Below the pieces are notes generated by a model. The model was given only the letters and a program-made list of their open reading frames with translations, was not told the DNA's origin and did not search any database. The translations under genes and the position numbers were made by a program. A stretch of 64,000 nt of DNA, from the NCBI GenBank assembly GCA_020041925.1, contig CP083409.1. One strand, given 5' to 3'. This document shows, piece after piece, positions 51,215 through 58,537 of the stretch. The stretch comes from Faucicola osloensis_D (GTDB taxonomy: Bacteria > Pseudomonadota > Gammaproteobacteria > Pseudomonadales > Moraxellaceae). Within the stretch, counting starts at the first letter, position 1. Every line of letters starts with the position of its first letter.

Positions 51215-52729
51215 TTAACCATAAATCACCTTTTTATCTTTGAGTCCGTGAATCAAATCTTGAATATTAAAAATATCCAAATTTACCTTGGCGCGCGTAC
51301 AGGCGACATACAGCAGTCGCAACTCTTCGGGGGAGATTTTTACCGCCTGAGAAGTCACATCATAATAAAAATCATTGTCAATTTGCACCCTTGACCATTC
51401 CAACCCTTTGGCTTTATGCGCGGTAGAAATGATATAGTCGGCTTTATCCAGTGTGGTCAAGCTGTTGATCGCTTGGTTTAGCGTTTCCGTGCCATGTTCA
51501 TCGACCAATTTGACCAGGGTTTTTAAATCGCTGCCTTCGCTCGTCTCGCTATAATCCTGCACGTCGCGCCAATTGTTAAAGTAGGCAAGCTCAGGTACAC
51601 CATACGCTGCTTGTCCTTTTTTTAGGCGTTCGGCAGATTGACTAAATTTGAGTAAACGGTCTGTATCGGCTTGTAGCGCAACTTTATGTCCCATTTTAAG
51701 CCCAGATAACAGATTGACCATCGCACTGGCATTGGTACGGCAAAGAATGGCATCTTTTTTACCATGCACCATACTTTTGCCTAAGGTAGACGTCATCGCA
51801 GGATTACCGCGCAGTGGCACCTCTTCTTGTAGCGCTTTTAAAAACCCATTCGCCACATCGGCAATTTGGTCGCCAAATCGAAAAGATTGGGTGAGCAAGG
51901 TTTGGGGTAGCGGCAGGCGTTTCATGGCATTGACAGCGCCGCGCCATTCATAAATTTGCTGATGCGCGTCACCCACATAGATGACTTGGTTGGGCTGATT
52001 GGACAAAATCCCCATCATCAAGGGGTCGGCATCTTGCGCTTCATCAAATAAGATAAAATCCGCAGGAATCACCGGTTTGGATAGCGCCCAGAGTTTGAGG
52101 TAAATATCATGCCCAATCCCCGCAGGGTGGCGCGGGTCAATCGACTGTTGCCAGCGCCGCTCTACATACGGGTATAAGGTATCGCGCAGCTGCTCAGCTT
52201 CACTGGCAACCAACCAGTCAGGAAACTGCAAATGACGCGGCGCGGGGTAACTGGCATGGGTGCTACAAAACGTGCTCACCGCATCGGAGACAAATCGCGC
52301 TTGTCGCTCTGGCGTTAAGGTCACAAACTGGCTTTTGCCTTCAATTTGGCGTTTGACTTGCACAGGCGTCAAGCCCAAATTTGAGGCGAGGCGACTGGGA
52401 GAAAAACGCGGTAGTTGCAGCTTTGCGGTGATATCGCGAGCGGTATGACGAAATGCCAATGAGTGAAAAGTGCGACAGTCGACATGGTGGGGGAATTTGC
52501 GCTGCGCTTCTGAAGCAATCGCTTTGTTAAATGCCAAATAAATTCCGCGACCACGCAGCTGATTGCCAATCAGATTAAGCGTGGTAGTCTTACCTGCGCC
52601 GGCATACGCTACCACCTTAAACGACTGGCGTGTGAGTGCCATATCGACAGCCTGCTGCTGCTCACCCGTTGGGCGTTGGGTCGGGCTATGGATAGGGGAT
52701 TGGGTGGGGATAACGCTGGGGTTTGACAT
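51215..52729 (-). CDS. UvrD-type superfamily 1 helicase (FBH1-like)
   Basis: This 504-aa enzyme is shorter than UvrD/Rep (about 720 aa) and resembles the FBH1-like branch. Motif I is AYAGAGKTTTL (about residue 41), motif II ILFDEAQDADPLM, motif III GDAHQQIYEWRG, motif IV LTQSFRFG, motif V STAHKAKGLEW, and motif VI LLYVACTRAK. It should unwind DNA 3' to 5' and may remodel recombination intermediates. It converges on the HEPN-like gene (6-bp gap). Confidence 0.88.
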   Translation of the reverse strand: MSNPSVIPTQSPIHSPTQRPTGEQQQAVDMALTRQSFKVVAYAGAGKTTTLNLIGNQLRGRGIYLAFNKAIASEAQRKFPHHVDCRTFHSLAFRHTARDITAKLQLPRFSPSRLASNLGLTPVQVKRQIEGKSQFVTLTPERQARFVSDAVSTFCSTHASYPAPRHLQFPDWLVASEAEQLRDTLYPYVERRWQQSIDPRHPAGIGHDIYLKLWALSKPVIPADFILFDEAQDADPLMMGILSNQPNQVIYVGDAHQQIYEWRGAVNAMKRLPLPQTLLTQSFRFGDQIADVANGFLKALQEEVPLRGNPAMTSTLGKSMVHGKKDAILCRTNASAMVNLLSGLKMGHKVALQADTDRLLKFSQSAERLKKGQAAYGVPELAYFNNWRDVQDYSETSEGSDLKTLVKLVDEHGTETLNQAINSLTTLDKADYIISTAHKAKGLEWSRVQIDNDFYYDVTSQAVKISPEELRLLYVACTRAKVNLDIFNIQDLIHGLKDKKVIYG

Positions 52730-52806
52730 AAGGCCATTGCTAACAGAAAAGTAGGCTATTTTAGCAAAATTTGGCAGTTTTTGCTGAACTTATACACGTT
52801 TGCTGA

Positions 52807-53652
52807 TTAAGATGATGCATCTTGTGCGGCTTGTTGGTCTTGGCGAATCAGCTGTTTTTCTTTGATGAGCAAACGCGCCATGACCAGACCGAGTTCAAAC
52901 AATAACCACATCGGGATAGCCAGCATCACCATCGATAAACCATCTGGCGGTGTCACCAATGCGGCAATACCAAAACAACCCACAATGATGTAACGGCGTT
53001 TTTGCGCCAAGCCATCCACCGTCACCACCCCAGCCAAGACCAGTAGCAGCGTCAACACAGGAATCTCAAAGGTTGCCCCAAACACTAAAAACAGCTTGAG
53101 TACAAAATTTAAATAGCTTTCGATATCGGTCATCGGTAATACATTGTCGGGGGAGAATTTGATAAAAAAAGCCAGCACGCTTTTGAGCACGACATAATAG
53201 GCAAACGCAATCCCCAGATAAAACAAAATCACCGATGACAATAGCACGGGTAGGGCGATACGTTTTTCATGCTTATACAGCCCTGGGGCGATAAATGACC
53301 AAATTTGGTACAAAATATACGGCATCGCCAAGATAACAGCCAGATACAGCGTCAATTTAATCGGTGCCAAAAATGACGAAGTGATATCGGTTGCAATCAT
53401 AGAAGAATTGACTGGCAACAGCGCCGTTAATGGGGCGGAAAAAATATCGTAGATTTCTCGCGAAAAGCCCGCCAATGCCAAAAAAATCACCAAAACCGCC
53501 GCAAAACCGTGAATCAAATGACGGCGCAATTCAATCAAATGTTCAGTGATGGGCATATCTACCAAAGTGTTGTCTTGCGATGCTTTATCATCTTTAGCTT
53601 GTTCAATGGCTAATTGTTCAGGCGTTTTTTTGGTTTTGATAAGCTTGGTCAC
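52807..53652 (-). CDS. tatC: Sec-independent protein translocase TatC
   Basis: This is a 281-aa integral membrane protein with six predicted segments. The family motifs MPITEHLIELRRHLIHG (signal-peptide-binding N-terminus) and FSPDNVLPMTDIESYLNFVL are present. The start is a GTG overlapping the tatB stop by 4 bp. The N-terminal extension of about 32 residues before MPITEHL is hydrophilic and longer than in E. coli, so initiation further in is possible. With TatA and TatB it exports folded proteins. Confidence 0.95.
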   Translation of the reverse strand: MTKLIKTKKTPEQLAIEQAKDDKASQDNTLVDMPITEHLIELRRHLIHGFAAVLVIFLALAGFSREIYDIFSAPLTALLPVNSSMIATDITSSFLAPIKLTLYLAVILAMPYILYQIWSFIAPGLYKHEKRIALPVLLSSVILFYLGIAFAYYVVLKSVLAFFIKFSPDNVLPMTDIESYLNFVLKLFLVFGATFEIPVLTLLLVLAGVVTVDGLAQKRRYIIVGCFGIAALVTPPDGLSMVMLAIPMWLLFELGLVMARLLIKEKQLIRQDQQAAQDASS

Positions 53653-54371
53653 TGGGCAACTCCACCCAAACTTGGCAATTGGTGCAGTAGAGGATCGGCT
53701 TGATAATTGGGTAAAAACGGTGGATTGGGAAGACGTCTGACACGGTCATAATCACTGAGCAAAAACCAACGATAATACATTGGCTCAGTGGCAGCGAATA
53801 GGGCTTCATGTAAGTCTTTAGCCACTGCATCAGCTTCGACATCAGCCTCTAGACTCAGCAAATAATCGTCTGCTTTGGTTTCTGCTAGATAAGATTCGTC
53901 AGATGGCTTGTTTGGTAAAAGCGCGGTGCTATCATTTGTTGGCTCAGCTAAATGACTAGGTGGCTTATGATTGGAAGGTTCATGACTAGATGGTTCAGTA
54001 GATAGGCTAACTGCGTTAGTATCATGACCAAGATTAGGGGTTGTATCAGCCGACTGGGTATTGTGAGCTTGCATCGAAGGTACTTTGCCATGTTGCTGTA
54101 GTTCGCTCACACTGCTGCGAAGGGCTTCCATCTCACGTTTCATATCAACTTCAGCTTGGCGGATTTTTTCCAGCTCAAGCTGCATCTGCTTGCGCGTTTC
54201 GGCAAGGTCAAGCTCAGCTTCAATTTCTGATTGCAGTGTTGCAACCGTACGGCGGAATTTGGCATACCACTGACCTGCAGTACGCGCCGCTTGGGGGAGT
54301 TTTTCAGGGCCCAGCACAATCAGTGCAATCGCCCCAAATAACAGTATTTCGGAGAAACCTATATCAAACAT
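53649..54371 (-). CDS. tatB: Sec-independent protein translocase TatB
   Basis: This 240-aa protein has an N-terminal membrane helix with the TatB signature FDIGFSEILLFGAIALIVLGPEKLP. An amphipathic helix and coiled coil (about 25-95) follow, then a long Ser/Asn/His-rich linker. The C-terminal stretch includes a Trp/Tyr-rich stretch (PMYYRWFLLSDYDRVRRLPNPP). It is longer than E. coli TatB (171 aa). It binds signal peptides together with TatC. Second gene of tatABC. Confidence 0.93.
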   Translation of the reverse strand: MFDIGFSEILLFGAIALIVLGPEKLPQAARTAGQWYAKFRRTVATLQSEIEAELDLAETRKQMQLELEKIRQAEVDMKREMEALRSSVSELQQHGKVPSMQAHNTQSADTTPNLGHDTNAVSLSTEPSSHEPSNHKPPSHLAEPTNDSTALLPNKPSDESYLAETKADDYLLSLEADVEADAVAKDLHEALFAATEPMYYRWFLLSDYDRVRRLPNPPFLPNYQADPLLHQLPSLGGVAQ

Positions 54372-54425
54372 AACAACCGTGGCAGTTAGGGATTAAAAAA
54401 CCAAAGAAAAAGTAACGACTAGGGT

Positions 54426-54656
54426 TTAAACGTTATGTTTATCTTGTTGGGTCTGCGTGGTATTGAGTTCAGATTTTTCGTGTTCAAGGACACGGTTTTT
54501 GTTCAGATGCTGTTCGTTTTCATCTTTGACCGCATCTTTAAAGCCTTTAACGGCACCACCCAAATCTTTACCGGCATTTTTCAGTTTTGAGGTGCCAAAA
54601 ATGACCACAACAACAACCAGTAAAATTAACCAATGTGTGATTGAGAAACTACCCAT
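54426..54656 (-). CDS. tatA: Sec-independent protein translocase TatA
   Basis: This 76-aa protein has an N-terminal helix SFSITHWLILLVVVVVIFGTSKLKNAGKDLG with the conserved FG hinge. The amphipathic helix GGAVKGFKDAVKDE and a short charged tail follow. It oligomerises to form the export pore. It lies 54 bp before tatB and 202 bp after hisIE; the same-strand hisIE-tatABC order is common in pseudomonads and relatives. Confidence 0.95.
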   Translation of the reverse strand: MGSFSITHWLILLVVVVVIFGTSKLKNAGKDLGGAVKGFKDAVKDENEQHLNKNRVLEHEKSELNTTQTQQDKHNV

Positions 54657-54858
54657 GAGAATATCCTTTGATTAACCTTGACAATAGGGGTGAGGACAAT
54701 ATGAATTTGCAGTGTAACACATAACCATTGCGTTGACATAACTGTGCAAAAAACTGTGTAAAACACGGCGAATTTTTCGCACTTTTAGCCAGCAATATTC
54801 AGGACTTATCGACTGTTTAGTGGCGTTTACTTAAGGGCGCTTACTTAAGAGCTATTAT

Positions 54859-55698
54859 TTAAGGGATTTGACGTGCGGCTTTTTCGTCGATACCCGATAA
54901 GCCAAAACGTCTTGCCAATTCATTGGTAACAGCCCAAGACGGTATATTAAACCATGCCAATGTGACCATTGTGTGAAACCAAACATCAGCAATTTCATAC
55001 ACCAAATCTTTCACCGCGGTATCATCCGCGACGGCCTCATAGGGGGTATCATTGGCAATGTTGATATCTTTGGCAGCGATAATGGCTTCGGTGGCTTCTT
55101 CACCGACTTTTTCTAAGATTTTGTTGATGCCTTTATGGTACAAGCTTGCCACGTATGAGCTATCAGGATTGGCATCTTTACGCCCAATCAATACTTCATC
55201 TAACGCGGTTAAAATATCCGCTGACGTCGTAGGCGTTTGTGGCGAATTGCTTGTTTGTGTCGAATTGCCTGCAAGCTGCGAGTGTTCATGAGTCAGTTTG
55301 GCGGTGTCACCATAAATCGCATCAGGGTCTTTGATGACCGCATCAGTGATTTGCCATTGTAGCTGTCCGTGGTCATCGGCAAGCAGACGATAAAAACAAG
55401 ACTGCCGACCCGTGTGGCAAGCAATCCCACCCACTTGGGTGACTGACAACACAATCACATCAGCATCGCAGTCTAGGCGGATTTCATGGACTTGCTGAAA
55501 ATGCCCAGAACTTTCGCCTTTGTGCCATAATTTACCGCGAGAGCGTGACCAATACACTGCTTGCATTTTTTCAGCAGTCAGGCGTAATGACTCGCGATTC
55601 ATCCATGCCATCATCAAAATGCGCCCTGTATGAAAATCTTGAGCGACTGCAGGGATGAGCCCATTGTCATCAAATTTTAGTGTATCTAGCCAATCCAT
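54859..55698 (-). CDS. hisI: Bifunctional phosphoribosyl-AMP cyclohydrolase / phosphoribosyl-ATP pyrophosphatase
   Basis: A 279-aa HisIE fusion is predicted, starting at MDWLDTLKFDD with CAGGGCG upstream. The N-terminal HisI part (about 1-120) has WSRSRGKLWHKGESSG, the metal motif LDCDADVIV and the zinc Cys in IACHTGRQSCF. A linker of about 40 Ser/Thr-rich residues follows. The C-terminal HisE part (about 165-279) has KGINKILEKVGEEATEAIIAAKD. It catalyses steps 2 and 3 of histidine synthesis. Other his genes are not in the window. Confidence 0.94.
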   Translation of the reverse strand: MDWLDTLKFDDNGLIPAVAQDFHTGRILMMAWMNRESLRLTAEKMQAVYWSRSRGKLWHKGESSGHFQQVHEIRLDCDADVIVLSVTQVGGIACHTGRQSCFYRLLADDHGQLQWQITDAVIKDPDAIYGDTAKLTHEHSQLAGNSTQTSNSPQTPTTSADILTALDEVLIGRKDANPDSSYVASLYHKGINKILEKVGEEATEAIIAAKDINIANDTPYEAVADDTAVKDLVYEIADVWFHTMVTLAWFNIPSWAVTNELARRFGLSGIDEKAARQIP

Positions 55699-55785
55699 AT
55701 TCACGCCCTGTATCATACTATGCAAGCCCTAACCAAAAAAAGCACCCATCAAGCGATGCGTGCATTTATCATAATTCATCAAGCC

Positions 55786-56244
55786 CTAAATCTCAAAGGG
55801 TTTCACATCTAAGGCTTCTTTGGTGGTAGCTGATAATGCGATTTCTTGGCTTTGACGATAGTCATACGCCGCAAAGCCCATTTTGGCATACGCCACCAAT
55901 GACCCATCAAACATCCGCGAGACTTTAAACACAAAATCACCACCCAAATCGGTTAAATGCTGCACGCCGACTTCAAACAACAGTTCTTCACGCGCCCGTA
56001 CCCGATCAAAGATTTGGGTCTCGATATGATTAATGACCAAGCCTTGGTACTCAGCATTAACCTCCTTAATGCTTTTTGAATATAAAAAACGAAAACGGGC
56101 TTCGGTAAGCAATGCTACCAAATTTTCAACCGTTAAATGTTGTGCTAATCCAATTTCGGTATTGCGTACGCGCATGACGGTCTCAAACACGAAATGGGCA
56201 ACTTCAATATTTGTGCTTAACGTTGACAAGAATTGTAACCTCAT
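55786..56244 (-). CDS. Hotdog-fold acyl-CoA thioesterase-like protein
   Basis: This 152-aa protein has a 4HBT-like pattern: MRVRNTEIGLAQHLTVENLVALLTEARFRFL holds the long hotdog helix, and strands DFVFKVSRMFDGSLVAYAKMGFAAYDY follow. The usual catalytic Asp of YbgC-type enzymes (in D-x-x-G-H) is not obvious; NTEIGLAQHL takes that place. It is therefore thioesterase-like, with activity unproven. Confidence 0.65.
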   Translation of the reverse strand: MRLQFLSTLSTNIEVAHFVFETVMRVRNTEIGLAQHLTVENLVALLTEARFRFLYSKSIKEVNAEYQGLVINHIETQIFDRVRAREELLFEVGVQHLTDLGGDFVFKVSRMFDGSLVAYAKMGFAAYDYRQSQEIALSATTKEALDVKPFEI

Positions 56245-56726
56245 GATGTTGATGAAGATGAAATAGCATTACACGTTAAACTTTACCAAAGCCTGCGAAC
56301 GATAAAGACCTCAAGGTTAAACAAACTAACGCAAACTGTGTCCAAAATAGAGCTCACTTATCACTTTTAGCCAATTTAACCTCAGTTTTTATAAATTAAG
56401 TTGTTAACTTAATTAATGTAATCTCGCGATAGGTTTGTTAAGTTATTTATGTTAAATAATTGATATCATAGATTTTTTTAAAATCCTATAAAAAATGACT
56501 GAATAAAAATGTATTATGGTAAAAAATGTTAAAGTAGCATAAATACAATGGATGTCAAAGAAAAAATTAGTTTTAACAATAGCGTGCATTCACCAATGAT
56601 TTTTGATAAAATATCGCCTCCCACCTCAAGGCAAAAAATCCAGTATGATGAGGATTTTTTGACAAACAGGTTAACTTCACTTGATAAAGATGTTTAATCT
56701 TTGTCAAAAACGAACAAGAGGCTATC
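56245..56726. other. Long intergenic region upstream of rpmI
   Basis: These 482 AT-rich bp have no supported gene; infC, the usual upstream neighbour of rpmI, is absent. An inverted repeat ttaagttgttaacttaa lies near 56398-56414. A hairpin with a T run (56633-56660) is listed separately. The divergent promoter of the thioesterase-like gene and the rpmI promoter must lie here. Confidence 0.5.
56633..56660 (+). promoter_or_regulatory. Terminator-like hairpin in the rpmI leader (possible attenuator)
   Basis: The stem aaaaaatcc / ggatttttt with a 10-nt loop lies 66 bp before the rpmI ATG and runs straight into a T tract. There is no plus-strand gene upstream that needs a terminator, so it may attenuate the rpmI-rplT transcript, for example in response to free L20. 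This is inference. Confidence 0.4.
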
Positions 56727-56918
56727 ATGAAATTAAAAACTCGCCGTGGTGCTGCCAAGCGTTTTAAAAAAACTGGTAACGGTATCAAACGCAAACAAGC
56801 ATTCAAACGCCACATTTTGACCAAAAAATCTCCTAAGCGTATCCGTCAATTACGTGGATGCAAATTGGTACACGTGTCTGATGAGAAACGTGTTTACCGT
56901 ATGTGTCCTTACCTATAA
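56727..56918 (+). CDS. rpmI: 50S ribosomal protein L35
   Basis: This 63-aa highly basic protein has the family pattern KLKTRRGAAKRFKKTGNGIKR and RKQAFKRHILTKKSPKRIRQLRG in order, ending VYRMCPYL. GAGG lies upstream of the ATG. It is cotranscribed with rplT, 65 bp downstream. Confidence 0.97.
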   Translation: MKLKTRRGAAKRFKKTGNGIKRKQAFKRHILTKKSPKRIRQLRGCKLVHVSDEKRVYRMCPYL

Positions 56919-56983
56919 TTTATGATAAACATAAGTTCACAGGTATTCAATCAACTGATATTACAAAACTTTAGGAGTAAATT

Positions 56984-57343
56984 ATGGCTCGTGTAAAACG
57001 TGGTGTACAGGCAAATCGCCGTCATAAAAAAGTATTGGCTCGTGCAAAAGGTTATTACGGTGCGCGTTCTCGTGTTTTCCGTGTTGCTGTACAAGCAGTT
57101 ACTAAAGCTGGTCAATATGCTTATCGTGACCGTCGTAACAAAAAACGTTCATTCCGCCGTCTGTGGATTGCACGTATCAACGCGGGTGCGCGCTTAAATG
57201 GCTTAAGCTACAGCCGTATGATTAACGGTCTGAAAAAAGCCAGCATCGAAATCGACCGCCGTGTATTAGCAGACATTGCTATGCATGATGCGCAAGGTTT
57301 TACGGCGTTGGCAGAAAAAGCAAAACAAGCACTGGCTGCTTAA
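56984..57343 (+). CDS. rplT: 50S ribosomal protein L20
   Basis: This 119-aa basic protein starts MARVKRGVQANRRHKKVLA and contains GARSRVFRVAVQAVTKAGQYAYRDRR and the globular RLWIARINAGARLNGLSYSRMI. It binds 23S rRNA early in assembly and in E. coli represses its own operon. AGGAG precedes the ATG. It is followed by a strong terminator. Confidence 0.98.
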   Translation: MARVKRGVQANRRHKKVLARAKGYYGARSRVFRVAVQAVTKAGQYAYRDRRNKKRSFRRLWIARINAGARLNGLSYSRMINGLKKASIEIDRRVLADIAMHDAQGFTALAEKAKQALAA

Positions 57344-57364
57344 TTTGTTTTAAAGCAATTTTTC

Positions 57365-57399
57365 AAAAAGCCATTAAGTGCAAGCTTAATGGCTTTTTT
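57365..57399 (+). terminator. rpmI-rplT terminator
   Basis: The 14-bp stem aaaaagccattaag / cttaatggcttttt has a 6-nt loop and further T, 21 bp after the L20 stop and 60 bp before pheS. It likely uncouples pheST from the ribosomal genes. Confidence 0.9.
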
Positions 57400-57457
57400 T
57401 ATCGCCATATTTTAGTTAAAATGCCTATCACTATTGATAACCAAGATTGCAACGCTC

Positions 57458-58528
57458 ATGACAGAAATAACGACTGACAAACTTATCCAATATTCTGAAA
57501 ATTTAACCGATATCACCCAAGACCAATTTTCCCAATTTATTCAAGATGCCAAAGCCTTAATCAGCACCGCACAAAACCCCCAAGACCTACAAAACATCCG
57601 CGTGACTTTAACGGGCAAAAAAAGCCATTTGACCACTTGGTCAAAACAGCTGGGCGCACTCGATGCCGACGGCAAAAAGACCATCGGCGGTATGCTGCAT
57701 CAAGTACGTACCCAAATCAATGACAGCCTACAACAAGCACAAAGCGATTTAGAAGCCAAAGCCTTAGCTGCCAAGCTTGCCAGTGAATCCATTGACATCA
57801 CCCTGCCAGCACGTGGACAACAAGCGGGTAATTTGCACCCTGTCACCATGACCGCTGAGCGTATGCAAGGGTTTTTCCGTCAAGCAGGTTTTGAAGTCGC
57901 AACAGGCCCTGAAGTTGAGAGCGACTACTACAACTTTGAAGCGCTAAATATTCCAAGCCATCACCCAGCGCGTGCCATGCACGATACCTTTTATTTTGAA
58001 AAACAGCATTTTAATGCCAATTATGTGTTACGTACCCATACCAGTTCGGTGCAAATTCGCACCATGGAAAAAGGCAACCTGCCGATTCGTATCATCTGTC
58101 CAGGACGCGTGTATCGCAACGACAGCGACCAAACGCACTCGCCGATGTTTCATCAGCTTGAAGGTTTGTATGTCAGTGAATCGACCAATTTTGCTGAGCT
58201 AAAAGGCTTGATTCATGAGTTTTTGCAGGCGTTTTTTGGTCGCAAGCTCACGGTGCGTTTTCGCCCGTCGTATTTTCCATTTACTGAGCCGTCTGCGGAA
58301 GTGGATATCCTTGCCGATACTTATGCAGGTGGGGGCAAGTGGCTAGAAGTGATGGGCTGCGGTATGGTGCATCCAAAGGTATTGTCCGATAGCGGTATTG
58401 ACCCGACCAAATACCAAGGTTTTGCATTTGGGATGGGGATTGAGCGCTTTGCCATGCTGTATTATGGGGTGAATGATTTGCGCTTGTTCTATCAAAATGA
58501 TGTCAGATTTTTAAAGCAGTTTGCTTAG
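57458..58528 (+). CDS. pheS: Phenylalanine-tRNA ligase alpha subunit
   Basis: A 356-aa class II synthetase subunit is predicted from the ATG at 57458; an upstream TTG is unlikely. The N-terminal coiled coil carries LTGKKSHLTTWSKQLG. Motif 2 lies around HTSSVQIRTM and RIICPGRVYRND, and motif 3 is GFAFGMGIERFAMLYYGVNDLR. It charges tRNA-Phe as an alpha2beta2 complex with PheT, encoded 10 bp downstream. Confidence 0.97.
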   Translation: MTEITTDKLIQYSENLTDITQDQFSQFIQDAKALISTAQNPQDLQNIRVTLTGKKSHLTTWSKQLGALDADGKKTIGGMLHQVRTQINDSLQQAQSDLEAKALAAKLASESIDITLPARGQQAGNLHPVTMTAERMQGFFRQAGFEVATGPEVESDYYNFEALNIPSHHPARAMHDTFYFEKQHFNANYVLRTHTSSVQIRTMEKGNLPIRIICPGRVYRNDSDQTHSPMFHQLEGLYVSESTNFAELKGLIHEFLQAFFGRKLTVRFRPSYFPFTEPSAEVDILADTYAGGGKWLEVMGCGMVHPKVLSDSGIDPTKYQGFAFGMGIERFAMLYYGVNDLRLFYQNDVRFLKQFA

Positions 58529-58537
58529 GGGAAAACA

